Below, piece after piece: positions 49,127 to 57,235 of a stretch of 64,000 nucleotides of DNA (positions within the stretch are counted from its first letter, which is position 1; each line of letters opens with the position of its first letter). Made by a program: the position numbers and the translations under genes. The DNA lies in NCBI GenBank assembly GCA_964615365.1, contig CAZTOU010000009.1, positions 62,001 through 126,000 of the forward strand, written 5' to 3'. Under the pieces are notes generated by a model. The model worked only from the letters and a program-made list of their open reading frames with translations, was not told the origin of the DNA and made no database searches. Source of the stretch: CAVXZE01 sp964615365. Lineage in GTDB: Bacteria > Myxococcota_A > UBA9160 > UBA6930.

Positions 49127-50529
49127 CGTCTCTGCGAGTCGGCGGAAACGGTGGGAAGCACGATGGTGAAGGTGGATCCCCTCCCGGGCTCGCTGTCGAG
49201 GAAGATGTCGCCACCGTGGGCGCGGGCGATCTCTCGGGCCAGGGGAAGGCCGAGGCCGACGCCCGGCGCCTCGGGCCGCGCCGCCACTCGCTGGAAGGGC
49301 TCGAAGACATTCGACGCCTGCTCCGGCTCGATCCCGACGCCGGTGTCGCGGACGATCACGCGCACCCGCCCCTCGTCCGGCGCGATCACCACCTCGATGC
49401 GCCCGCCGGCGGGCGTGTACTTGACGGCGTTGTGGAGCAGGTTGGCGAAGAGCTGGTGAAGCCAGCTGGGATCGCCGGGTACGGTGACCGGATCGGCGGA
49501 CTGAACCAGGAGCTGCACCCCCGCGTCGTCCGCCAGCGGCCGGAAGAACTCCACCACCTCTCCGAGGAGAGAGGAGATCTCCACGGGAACCTTCTGGTCG
49601 GGCTGGAGCCCTGCCTCGGACTGGGCCAGTCGCATCATCGCGTGGACCGAGTCCGAGAGCGATCCCACCTCCTCGGCCATCTCGCCGAGGATCCGCCGGT
49701 ACTCCTCGGGCTCGCGCTCCTTTTCCAGGGTCACGTCGATTCGGCTGCGCAACGCGTTCAGGGGAGTACGCAGCTCGTGGGCGGCGTTGGCCGCGAAGCG
49801 CTGCATCCGACTCACGCTGGCGCGGATGCTGGCGATCATCTCGTTCAGCGTGTGCGCCAGATCGTCGAGCTCGTCCCGGTTCCCCGTGGTGGGAATCGTC
49901 TCGTCCAGGTGCGTCCCCCGGATGCGGCGGGCGGTGAGGTTGATCTCCTTGATGGGCCGGAGGCTCCCCCGTGCCAGCCAGGACCCGAGCCCCGCCGTCA
50001 GGAGCAGGAGAACCGGAAGCGAGTAGAGGTAGATGTCCCGAACGGATCGGGCATTGCGGACGAAGCGGCGGGTGTAGAGGGCACCCTGGACGAAGCCGCG
50101 CTTCACCGGCACCTCCATCACCAGGTAGGGGTAGTTCTCCCCGAAGTCCGCCTGGTACCAGACGCGGTCCCGGCTCTCGTCGTCCAGGCCTCCGGAGAGC
50201 CCGAGCTCGAAGAGGGCCAGAGATCCTCTCTCGAGCAGAACGGATCCCTCTGCGTCGAAGACTCGGATGCCGAGCTTGAGATCGGACTCCGCGATGACGA
50301 TGTTGCGCTCGACGGTCTCGACCACGGAGGGCGCGGTTGCCCGGGAATCCCGAATCGCGTTGGCGATCTCCTTCACCTGCAGCTCCAGGTGAAGCTTCGC
50401 GTCCCTCTCGGTGCGGTTCACCACCTGGGTATAGGTGTAGGCGGCGAAGATCGACACGGTGACCAGAAGCGCCGCGGTGTAGCGCAGCGTCCAGCGGGCG
50501 CCGATCGAGACGGGTCGCCGCACCCTCAT
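49123..50529 (-). CDS. OmpR-partner sensor histidine kinase
   Basis: 468 residues. TM1 (~15-36), a periplasmic sensor region of ~140 residues, TM2 (~178-200), HAMP (RPIKEINLTARRIRGTHLD), HisKA with phospho-His in NAAHELRTPLNALRSRI, HATPase_c with N box LLHNAVKYTP, G1 DTGVGIEP and G2 GVGLGLPLAREIA. This is the standard layout of class I membrane sensor kinases similar to CusS/CopS. Start ATG 50529 overlaps the response-regulator stop (ATGA). The input signal is unknown. Confidence 0.93.
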   Translation of the reverse strand: MRVRRPVSIGARWTLRYTAALLVTVSIFAAYTYTQVVNRTERDAKLHLELQVKEIANAIRDSRATAPSVVETVERNIVIAESDLKLGIRVFDAEGSVLLERGSLALFELGLSGGLDDESRDRVWYQADFGENYPYLVMEVPVKRGFVQGALYTRRFVRNARSVRDIYLYSLPVLLLLTAGLGSWLARGSLRPIKEINLTARRIRGTHLDETIPTTGNRDELDDLAHTLNEMIASIRASVSRMQRFAANAAHELRTPLNALRSRIDVTLEKEREPEEYRRILGEMAEEVGSLSDSVHAMMRLAQSEAGLQPDQKVPVEISSLLGEVVEFFRPLADDAGVQLLVQSADPVTVPGDPSWLHQLFANLLHNAVKYTPAGGRIEVVIAPDEGRVRVIVRDTGVGIEPEQASNVFEPFQRVAARPEAPGVGLGLPLAREIARAHGGDIFLDSEPGRGSTFTIVLPTVSADSQRR

Positions 50530-51218
50530 TCGCCGGCCTTGCTCCGGTCCTCCAGCATGTAGCCGACCCCCTTCACGGTGTGGATCAGCTTCCGCTCGAA
50601 ATCCTGGTCGACCTTCTTTCGCAGGTGGTTGATGTGCACGTCGATCAGGTTCGAGTAGGTATCGAACCCGTAGCCCCACACCTTCTCGGTGATCATGGTC
50701 CGGGAGATCGCGTGCCCCTCGTTGCGGAGCAGGTACTCGAGGAGGGAGAACTCCTTGGGCGTGAGCTCGACGGGCCGACCGGAGCGCTCCACGGCGTGGC
50801 GCCGCAGGTCGAGGACGAGATCGGCGACGGCGAGATGTCCGTCGTCGGGCTCCGAGAGGGAGCGCCGGGCCACCGCCTGGATGCGAGCCAGGAGCTCGGC
50901 GAAAGCGAAGGGTTTGACCAGGTAGTCGTCGGCACCCAGGTTGAGGCCCCGGATCCGGTCCGTCACGTCGCCGCGCGCCGAGAGGAAGAGCGCCGGCGTC
51001 TGCACGCTCCTCTCCCGAAGCGAGCGAAGGATCTCGAAGCCATCCGAGTCGGGGAGCATGACGTCGAGGATCAGCAGGTCGAAGGGGTCGCGAAGCGCCC
51101 GCTCGACACCGCTCTTCGCATCCCCGGCCACCTCGACGGCGTACCCGTGCTCCGAGAGCCCCTTGCGGATGTACTCTCGAGCGGTCGGGTCGTCCTCGAT
51201 GTAAAGGATCCGCAGCAC
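50526..51218 (-). CDS. OmpR-family response regulator
   Basis: 230 residues. Receiver domain with acidic pair in LYIEDDPTAR, phospho-Asp in LLILDVMLPDSDGFE and Lys in YLVKPFAFAEL; then a winged-helix Trans_reg_C domain (LTPKEFSLLEYLLRNEGHAISR, INHLRKKV, HTVKGVGYML). The three-copy CCGGTNAA direct repeat at 51260-51290, 40-70 nt upstream, has the ~10-bp period expected of OmpR-family tandem sites, so it probably regulates its own operon. Coupled by a 4-nt overlap to the sensor kinase and then to the SGNH hydrolase. Confidence 0.95.
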   Translation of the reverse strand: MLRILYIEDDPTAREYIRKGLSEHGYAVEVAGDAKSGVERALRDPFDLLILDVMLPDSDGFEILRSLRERSVQTPALFLSARGDVTDRIRGLNLGADDYLVKPFAFAELLARIQAVARRSLSEPDDGHLAVADLVLDLRRHAVERSGRPVELTPKEFSLLEYLLRNEGHAISRTMITEKVWGYGFDTYSNLIDVHINHLRKKVDQDFERKLIHTVKGVGYMLEDRSKAGE

Positions 51219-51259
51219 CTCGGTTCCTCCCGGCGCTTCCGGCGAGGATTCTCACCGCG

Positions 51260-51290
51260 TCCGGTGAAGTCCCGGTTAACCCCGGTCAAG
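51260..51290 (-). promoter_or_regulatory. three tandem direct repeats, probable OmpR-type response-regulator binding site
   Basis: Top strand TCCGGTGAAG (51260-51269), CCCGGTTAAC (51271-51280), CCCGGTCAAG (51281-51290): consensus YCCGGTNAAS, spaced 11 and 10 bp. They lie 42-72 bp upstream of the response-regulator start. OmpR/PhoB-type proteins bind head-to-tail half-sites with one-helical-turn spacing, so autoregulation is the natural reading. Found by eye. Confidence 0.6.
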
Positions 51291-51312
51291 TGTGCCGCCT
51301 TCCGGGCCCGCG

Positions 51313-51630
51313 TCACCCCCCTTCGGTTCCCGGGGGGCGCGATGTGGCGGAGGGGCTCCCATCCGCTCCCGCGCGCCGGATCAGCATCAGGTTGCGCACG
51401 TAGACCACGGAGTTGGGGAGGTAGCCCAGCAGGAAGACCGGCTCCTCCCGGTGGATCGCGTAGATCAGCAGGATCAGGGACCCCACCAGGCTCAGGTACC
51501 AGAACGCCATGGGGACGTAGCTGCGCCCGGCCCGCTCCGAGGCGACCCACTGGACGAGAAAGCGGGAGAAGAAGGCCGTCTGACCGAGCAGGCCGAAGGC
51601 AAGCCAGGGAAGTGAGTCACTCCATTCCAT
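51313..51630 (-). CDS. lipid-A-disaccharide synthase N-terminal domain (LAB_N) protein
   Basis: 105 residues, three membrane helices. The LAB_N signature is clear: LLGQTAFFSRFLVQWVASER, then VPMAFWYLSLVGSLILLIYA and GYLPNSVVYVRNLML. Stand-alone LAB_N proteins are often encoded beside lipid A or undecaprenyl-sugar genes and resemble small membrane carriers; the role is not established. Here no lipid-A gene is adjacent. It reads leftward, 94 nt upstream of the response-regulator operon and could be co-transcribed with it. The last ~18 residues are a Ser/Pro/Gly-rich tail. Confidence 0.85.
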   Translation of the reverse strand: MEWSDSLPWLAFGLLGQTAFFSRFLVQWVASERAGRSYVPMAFWYLSLVGSLILLIYAIHREEPVFLLGYLPNSVVYVRNLMLIRRAGADGSPSATSRPPGTEGG

Positions 51631-51759
51631 GAGAGGGCTCCTGATGCAGAAATCTCAGCGTCTCGGGCGCGCGCACTGTGACGGAGATCTCGACCTCGGG
51701 CAAGGGAGCTCGCGCACTCCGGGAGATCCCCGCGAGCGCGGCAGCGCTCCCGAGAAATC

Positions 51760-51787
51760 TTGACACCCAGGTCCAGATTCTTATTCT
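51760..51787 (+). promoter_or_regulatory. strong sigma70-like promoter of the Rrf2-Mrp operon
   Basis: TTGACA (51760-51765, perfect -35), 16 nt, TATTCT (51782-51787). The predicted transcription start is at 51793-51795, i.e. at the A of ATG 51795. There is no ribosome-binding site between, so the message is probably leaderless unless ATG 51804 is used. Confidence 0.6.
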
Positions 51788-51794
51788 CTGCCGG

Positions 51795-52265
51795 ATGCAG
51801 CTGATGGCGCAGGAAGAATACGGTCTCCGGTGCCTGCTCGAGCTCTCCCGGCACACCGGCTCGGAGCCGCTCACCATCCACGAGATCGCGAAGGCCGAGG
51901 GGCTTTCGCCAGACTACACGGCGAAGCTGCTTCGCGAGCTCCGCCGCGGGGGGCTGGTGAGGGCCAGACGCGGTGCTGCCGGCGGCTACCGGCTCACGCG
52001 TGAGCCGGAGGAGATCAGTGTCTGGGAGGCCATCGAGGTCCTGGGTGGCTCGTTCTTCCCAGACCAGTTCTGCGACGGCCATCCCGGACGGCAGAGCCTC
52101 TGCGTGCGGGGCTCGGATTGCTCGATTCGCAGCATCTGGCGCCTGGCAGATCAGGCCGTTCGCGACGTCCTCAGCAAGATCACCCTGCGAGACCTGCACC
52201 GAGCCGAGACGGCCATGGGCGCATGGCTGGAGACGCGCCCCGAACCCTTGCGGAGATCCCAATGA
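51795..52265 (+). CDS. Rrf2-family regulator with iron-sulfur cysteines (IscR-like)
   Basis: 156 residues. Winged helix (LTIHEIAKAEGLSPDYTAKLL and RRGAAGGYRLTREPEEIS) typical of Rrf2, followed by C93, C103 and C109 (FCDGHPGRQSLCVRGSDC), the three Cys that hold a [2Fe-2S] or [4Fe-4S] cluster in IscR/RsrR-type sensors. It likely senses Fe-S status or oxidants. The stop overlaps mrp (ATGA), so regulator and Fe-S carrier are made together, which fits. Start options are ATG 51795 or 51804; a strong promoter lies right in front. Confidence 0.9.
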   Translation: MQLMAQEEYGLRCLLELSRHTGSEPLTIHEIAKAEGLSPDYTAKLLRELRRGGLVRARRGAAGGYRLTREPEEISVWEAIEVLGGSFFPDQFCDGHPGRQSLCVRGSDCSIRSIWRLADQAVRDVLSKITLRDLHRAETAMGAWLETRPEPLRRSQ

Positions 52266-53377
52266 GCCAGACCACCGTGGACCAAGTCCTGGACGCCCTG
52301 CGGCCGATCATCGACCCCGACCTGGGCAAGAACATCGTCGACCTCGGGTTCGTGAAGAACCTTCGCCTCGACGGATCCAGGGTGTCCTTCACCATCGAGC
52401 TCACCACGCCGGCCTGTCCGGTGAAGGCGGAGTTCGAGCGCGAGGCGAGAGAGCGGGTGCTCGCCCTCGAGGGCGTCGAGAGCGTCGAGGTCCAGATGAG
52501 CGCCGCCACGCGGGGACGCCCGACCGCGGCGCCCGCGGAGGAGGTCCTGCCCGGGGTGAAGAACACCATCGCGGTCGCCTCGGGAAAGGGCGGCGTCGGC
52601 AAGAGCACCGTCGCCGTGAACCTGGCGGTGTCGCTTCGCGCGACCGGTGCGAGCGTCGGGCTGATGGACGCGGATGTCTACGGGCCTTCTCTTCCCCTTC
52701 TCATGGGAATCCAGGATCACCCGGTCGGTGAGAAGAGGGATGGGAAGGAGTGGATCGTTCCCCTCGAGGCCCACGGCGTAAAGGTAATGTCGATCGGCTT
52801 CCTCCTCACCGAGGACTCGCCGGTGATCTGGCGAGGCCCGATGGTCCACGGGATGATCGGGCAGTTCCTGAGCAACGTCGATTGGGGCGAGCTCGACTAC
52901 CTGGTGATCGACCTGCCCCCCGGAACCGGGGACGCTGCGCTCACGCTCACCCAGCAGGCACCCCTCTCCGGCGCGTTGGTCGTGACGACGGCGAACGATC
53001 TCTCGCTGATCGACGCGCGGAAGGGCTTGCGGATGTTCGAGAAGGTCAACGTCCCGGTGCTCGGGATCATCGAGAACCTGTCCTACTTCGTCCCACCGGA
53101 CCTGCCGGACCGGAAGTACTACATCTTCGGCGAGGGCGGCGGGAAGCGCACCGCCGACGAGCTCGGCGTCGACTTCCTCGGCGAGATCCCCATCGACCCG
53201 CGCGTGGTCGAAGGCGGAGACACCGGAAGACCGATCGTGACCCACGCTCCGGATAGCCCCACCGCCGAGGCCTTCCGAGCGCTGGTCGGAACGGTTGCGC
53301 GAAAGCTCGCCGTCATCGCGAGCCGCGCCCCCGCGCTCACCGACGCCAACATCGTCTGGTCGGACTCGGAGGAATAA
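52262..53377 (+). CDS. mrp: Mrp/NBP35-type P-loop ATPase, iron-sulfur cluster carrier
   Basis: 371 residues. An N-terminal MIP18/DUF59 domain (1-95, IIDPDLGKNIVDLGFVKN and TTPACPVKAEFE) is joined to a ParA-like ATPase with the deviant Walker A ASGKGGVGKST, MDADVYGPS and DLPPGTGDAALT. ApbC/Mrp proteins load Fe-S clusters onto targets. The C-terminal CxxC that usually bridges the cluster is absent; the segment reads NLSYFVPPDLPDRKYYIFG, so cluster binding would need another ligand set (a Cys remains in the DUF59 part). ATG 52262 overlaps the Rrf2 stop by 4 nt. Confidence 0.93.
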   Translation: MSQTTVDQVLDALRPIIDPDLGKNIVDLGFVKNLRLDGSRVSFTIELTTPACPVKAEFEREARERVLALEGVESVEVQMSAATRGRPTAAPAEEVLPGVKNTIAVASGKGGVGKSTVAVNLAVSLRATGASVGLMDADVYGPSLPLLMGIQDHPVGEKRDGKEWIVPLEAHGVKVMSIGFLLTEDSPVIWRGPMVHGMIGQFLSNVDWGELDYLVIDLPPGTGDAALTLTQQAPLSGALVVTTANDLSLIDARKGLRMFEKVNVPVLGIIENLSYFVPPDLPDRKYYIFGEGGGKRTADELGVDFLGEIPIDPRVVEGGDTGRPIVTHAPDSPTAEAFRALVGTVARKLAVIASRAPALTDANIVWSDSEE

Positions 53378-53381
53378 GCAA

Positions 53382-53481
53382 GCGCCGAAGGCGCACGCAG
53401 TGAGCCGCAGGCGAACGAAGTTCGATAAGACGGGAGTCCCTTGCCTGCGCGTAGCGAGCCGCAGGCTATCCGGGCGCCCGG
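53382..53481. repeat. GC-rich hairpins and 14-mer repeat in a convergent intergenic gap
   Basis: Between mrp and the convergent DUF-like gene. GCGCC-GAA-GGCGC forms a tight hairpin at 53382-53394 just past the mrp stop. GCCTGC (53443-53448) pairs with GCAGGC (53461-53466). CCGGGCGCCCGG (53470-53481) is a perfect palindrome ending at the neighbour's stop. A 14-mer AGYGAGCCGCAGGC occurs at 53399-53412 and 53453-53466. No T-run follows, so a bidirectional terminator is possible but unproven; the repeats may belong to a genome-wide family. Confidence 0.45.
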
Positions 53482-54189
53482 CTACTGCTTGGCGCCGTGC
53501 AGCAGATGCCGGAAGAGCGGGGGTGCGGGCCCGATCCGCTCGTCGCTCGCTCGGCGCAGGTAGTCGTCGTAGCTCAGATGCTCGAGCGTCACCGCGGAAT
53601 CGGGCTCGAAGAACTCGTCGGGTAGCGGGAGCGCGCTGGTCCAGTCCACGTAGTGCTTCACCGCCTCCGCGCCGGTCGAACGCTGCCAGACCTTGAGCTG
53701 CAGGGGGAGCAGCTTCTCGTCCCGGGTAACGCACACCTCCCTCCGCCCCTCCCTGTTGGTGAGGCGGTACCGGTCGCACTTGCGGCCGGCGATGGTGTCC
53801 GTCGACACCTTCTCGGCACCCTCCGCCTGGAGCATTTCCCCCTCGTTGCCGAAGGGACGGCCGCGCGTCCCGTCCTCGCGGATCGCCGCGGGGCTGCGCT
53901 GGATCGAAACGCCGGTGTTCGCGAGCCGGTCGATGATGATATACCGCTCACCGTTCACCAGCGTGACGATCGGGAGGCCCCCGATCACGACCTCCGCCCT
54001 CTGCTTCGGCCCCTTGGACCAGAGGTACTCCACGATCAGCGGGGTATCGCCTTCGGTGATCCTCTGGGCGTACCAGGTGCTCGGCGTCTCCTGGGCTGAC
54101 AACGGTGCGGACGCCAGCAGCAGCAGCAACGCCGCCCCGTGGATCAGAGCGGACCGGGGAATCTGCGCCGCGAAACTCATTCTCTCCAT
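53482..54189 (-). CDS. hypothetical secreted protein (outer-membrane lipoprotein-sorting-like beta fold)
   Basis: 235 residues. Signal peptide (HGAALLLLLASAPLSAQ, cleavage near residue 34). The mature part is beta-rich: TWYAQRITEGDTPLIVEYLWSKG, VVIGGLPIVTLVNGERYIIID, DTIAGRKCDRYRLTNREGRREVCVTRDEKLLPLQLKV. The pattern resembles DUF4412/LolA-like half-barrels that bind lipid, but I cannot name the family. Two Cys (in RKCDRY and REVCVT) could form a disulfide. ATG 54189 is used; ATG 54180 is in frame. Divergent from thiD (59 nt) and convergent with mrp. Confidence 0.7.
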   Translation of the reverse strand: MERMSFAAQIPRSALIHGAALLLLLASAPLSAQETPSTWYAQRITEGDTPLIVEYLWSKGPKQRAEVVIGGLPIVTLVNGERYIIIDRLANTGVSIQRSPAAIREDGTRGRPFGNEGEMLQAEGAEKVSTDTIAGRKCDRYRLTNREGRREVCVTRDEKLLPLQLKVWQRSTGAEAVKHYVDWTSALPLPDEFFEPDSAVTLEHLSYDDYLRRASDERIGPAPPLFRHLLHGAKQ

Positions 54190-54248
54190 CTCTCCACCGC
54201 GAGGGCTGTGGGTGCGCGATGCCGGTGGGGATCTTACCATCCTGGCTG

Positions 54249-55046
54249 ATGCGTACCGCCCTGACCGTAGCGGGCTCGGATCCGACCGGGGGTGCGGGCC
54301 TGCAGCTCGACCTGCAGGTCTTCCGCGCCCTCGGGGTGCACGGCGCAGGTGTGGTGACGGCCCTGACGGTTCAGGACACCGCGAAGGTGCACGAGGTGCT
54401 GCCGGCGTTCCCCTCCGTGGTGCTGAATCAGCTGCGGCGGCTCCTCCTGGACTTCGTCCCCGACGCCATCAAGATCGGCATGTTGGCGAGCGACGACGTA
54501 CTTCGATCGGTGGTTCTGGGACTCGAGGTCGTGGAGACCCGAGGGGGGGCTCTTCCTCCCGTGGTCGTCGATCCGGTCCTGACCGCGAGCGACGGCCAGC
54601 CGCTGCTGGAGCGGAGGGCCTGGGGGTCGCTCCAGAGCCTGATCGGCCGCGCGGCGCTGGTGACGCCCAACCTGCCCGAGGCCGAGGCGCTCACCGGCGT
54701 CGACACCTCGAGGCGCGCCGGGGTGGAGACGGCCGCCCGCTACTTCGTCGAGGAGATGGGCGCGGGAGCCGCGCTGGTGAAGGGTGGACATCGGGAAGGC
54801 TCGCCGGACGATCTCCTGGCGCGGCGCGAGCCGGGCGGAACCACGCTCGACTGGCTCCCCGGCGAGCGCATCGACATCGGCCCCGTCCATGGAACCGGCT
54901 GCGCGCTCTCTTCGGCGATCGCCGCGAGCCTCGCGCGGGGCGACGACCTGCCCCTCGCGGTGGCCCGCGGCCGCGAGTTCGTGAGCGCGGCCCTCCGCCG
55001 CGCCGAGAGCGTGGGGCACGGTGCCCGACTGCTGGTCTTTCCGTGA
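54249..55046 (+). CDS. thiD: hydroxymethylpyrimidine/phosphomethylpyrimidine kinase
   Basis: 265 residues, ribokinase-like fold. Motifs: TVAGSDPTGGAGLQLDL at the N-terminus, VTALTVQDTAKV, IKIGMLAS, VVDPVLTASDG, LVTPNLPEAEALTG, ALVKGGHREG and the catalytic VHGTGCALSSAIAA. It phosphorylates HMP and HMP-P to HMP-PP, the substrate for ThiE (32 kb). ATG 54249 fits the family start; no strong ribosome-binding site is seen. The stop overlaps the MutS-like gene as GTGA. No TPP riboswitch is evident in the 59-nt gap upstream. Confidence 0.92.
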   Translation: MRTALTVAGSDPTGGAGLQLDLQVFRALGVHGAGVVTALTVQDTAKVHEVLPAFPSVVLNQLRRLLLDFVPDAIKIGMLASDDVLRSVVLGLEVVETRGGALPPVVVDPVLTASDGQPLLERRAWGSLQSLIGRAALVTPNLPEAEALTGVDTSRRAGVETAARYFVEEMGAGAALVKGGHREGSPDDLLARREPGGTTLDWLPGERIDIGPVHGTGCALSSAIAASLARGDDLPLAVARGREFVSAALRRAESVGHGARLLVFP

Positions 55047-56854
55047 GTAGGGTGGACGCAGCTTCGGCGAGTACCGACCCCCACGCCGAGTACTCGGAGC
55101 GGCTCCGCCGTCGGCGCGAGGCCGAAGCGCACTGGCGCAGGCTCGACCGCAGGATCTCCAACCTGCGCCTGGCGGTCTTTGCCACCATCGCCGTGGTCGC
55201 CTGGTTCGCGTTCGCCGCGGAGACACTGAGCATCGCGTGGGCCGCGCTCCCGATCGCGATCTTCGTCGCCCTGCTGCCGATCCACGATCGCGTGATCCGC
55301 TCACGCGAGCGGGCGGGCGAGGCGGTCGTCCACTACGAGCGCGGCCTCGCCCGCCTCGAGCACCGCTGGTTGGGAAACGGCGAGCCGGGCGAGGTTTTCC
55401 GCGACCCGAGGCATCCCTTCGCCGAGGATCTGGACCTCTTCGGACGCGGCTCGCTGTTCGAGCTGCTGTGCACCGCGAGGACGCGCGCCGGGGAGCAGAC
55501 GCTGGCCTCCTGGCTGCGGGAGCCGGCGGATCCCAACACGATTCGCGCCCGACAGGCCGCCGTCGAGGAGCTTCGCCGGAGCATCGATCTCCGGGAAGAC
55601 CTGGCGCTCTTGGCCAGCGAGGTTCGGGTGGGACTTCGTCCCGAGGCACTCCGCGCCTGGGGCACCGCGGAGCCGATCCCGCTCTCGTCCGCTCACCGGA
55701 TCGCTGCACCGGTGCTGGTGTCGTTCACCCTCGCCGCGATCCTCGTGGGATTGCTGAGCTCGATCGGCCTGATCCCCGCCCTCTTCGCCCTCTCCGTCCA
55801 GATCGGCTACGCACTCGTCCTGCGCAGCCGGGTGCGGCGTGTGGTCGACACCGTGGATGCGCCGGGACGCGATCTGAAGCTGTTCTCGGCGCTCCTCGCC
55901 CGTCTGGAACGCGAACGGTTCCAGGCCCCGCTTCTCGTCGAGCTGCGCGCCGCGCTGGATACCCAGGGGGTCCCCCCCTCGCGGCGCATCGCGAGCCTCC
56001 ACCGGCGCATCGAGCTGCTGGACGCGCGGCGAAACCAGCTCTTCCTCCCCATCGCCCTGCTGCTCCTCTGGACCACCCAGCTCGCACTGGCGATCGAACG
56101 GTGGCGCTCCGTCTGCGGACCGAGCCTCGGCCGCTGGATCGATGCCGCGGGCGAATTCGAGGCGCTCTGCGCCCTCGCGGGCTACGCATACGAGCATCCC
56201 GGACACCCGTTCCCGGAGATCACCGAGGGGGAACCCCACTTCGAGGCACGCGCCCTCGGCCATCCGCTGATCCCGCCCGCCGTCTGTGTCCCCAACGACA
56301 TCCGGCTCGGCGGGGAACTTCGCGTGCTGGTGGTGAGCGGCTCCAACATGTCGGGCAAGAGCACCCTGCTTCGAGCCATGGGAACCAACGCGGTGCTGGC
56401 TCACGCGGGGGCTCCCGTCTGCGCCACCCATCTCCGCCTCTCCCCGCTCGCGATCGGCGCTTCGATCTGCGTCCGCGACTCCCTCCAAGAGGGAACTTCC
56501 CACTTCTACGCCGAGATCACCCGGATGCGTCAGGTAATGGCGCTGGCCGAGTCCCCCGTCTCCACCCTCTTTCTGCTGGACGAGATCTTCCACGGCACCA
56601 ACTCCCACGACCGCGGCATCGGTGCCGAGGCCGTGGTGCGCGGCTTGGTGGAGCGAGGCGCGCTGGGGCTGGTGACGACCCACGATCTGGCGCTCGCCCG
56701 GATTGCCGACACGCTGGCTCCCCGCGCCGCCAATGTCCACTTCGAGGATCACCTGGAGGAGGGCAAGATCGCCTTCGACTACCGGTTGCGCCCGGGAGTC
56801 GTCGAGAAGAGCAACGCCCTCGAGCTGATGCGCGCGGTCGGATTGCCTGTCTGA
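55043..56854 (+). CDS. membrane-associated MutS-like ATPase
   Basis: 603 residues. Two hydrophobic pairs, at residues ~47-85 and ~222-260 (plus a helix near 335-350), interrupt an otherwise MutS-like architecture: a connector/core helical region (GSLFELLCTARTRAGEQTLASWL, the MutS-core entry) and a C-terminal ABC-type ATPase with Walker A GSNMSGKSTLLRAMG, Walker B LFLLDEIFHGTN and the TTHD motif. It lacks the mismatch-recognition domain. Membrane MutS homologues of this kind are widespread but uncharacterised. The GTG start overlaps the thiD stop (GTGA). Confidence 0.88.
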   Translation: MSRVDAASASTDPHAEYSERLRRRREAEAHWRRLDRRISNLRLAVFATIAVVAWFAFAAETLSIAWAALPIAIFVALLPIHDRVIRSRERAGEAVVHYERGLARLEHRWLGNGEPGEVFRDPRHPFAEDLDLFGRGSLFELLCTARTRAGEQTLASWLREPADPNTIRARQAAVEELRRSIDLREDLALLASEVRVGLRPEALRAWGTAEPIPLSSAHRIAAPVLVSFTLAAILVGLLSSIGLIPALFALSVQIGYALVLRSRVRRVVDTVDAPGRDLKLFSALLARLERERFQAPLLVELRAALDTQGVPPSRRIASLHRRIELLDARRNQLFLPIALLLLWTTQLALAIERWRSVCGPSLGRWIDAAGEFEALCALAGYAYEHPGHPFPEITEGEPHFEARALGHPLIPPAVCVPNDIRLGGELRVLVVSGSNMSGKSTLLRAMGTNAVLAHAGAPVCATHLRLSPLAIGASICVRDSLQEGTSHFYAEITRMRQVMALAESPVSTLFLLDEIFHGTNSHDRGIGAEAVVRGLVERGALGLVTTHDLALARIADTLAPRAANVHFEDHLEEGKIAFDYRLRPGVVEKSNALELMRAVGLPV

Positions 56855-57235
56855 GTACGGGGACGGAGTTGCCTGTATTGCGCCCCTGATGCCCCGCTCG
56901 CGGCCTTGGATCGTATATCCCCTGTTCATGCTGCCGTGTCAGCCCCATGCTCCGGCATGCCGTGGTGCTTTGCCCGTCTCCCGTGGAGGCGAGAAGGGAT
57001 CGATCGAAGCCGGCAGGTTGCCCGCGATCGTCGCAGGTATCATTCCGCCGGATTTGACGTTCCGGAAACGCGGCTTGCGCACCGGGCCCGTTCGGTTGAG
57101 AGAAGGGAAGCCCAGCGAATCCGATCCGGGTTCCGCTTCTTTTCTTTGTGTCTAGCCGGTCAACCAACGATACTATGGCAGCAAGGCAAGAATCAAAAAG
57201 GGTCCGCCAATCATGGCCGTTCTTTGCGGTGCGGG
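56855..57235. other. 381-nt non-coding region before the second sulfatase-fold gene
   Basis: No credible gene in any frame. The base composition is visibly less GC-rich towards 57100-57235, like the gene that follows. A GGGGACGGAGTTGCC stretch lies just past the MutS-like stop. No clear promoter; TACTAT at 57171-57176 has a TTGTGT 19 nt upstream, which is too far for a confident call. Confidence 0.35.

Noticed and set aside
54190..54248. TPP riboswitch upstream of thiD
   Set aside because: The gap is only 59 nt and lacks the CUGAGA core.
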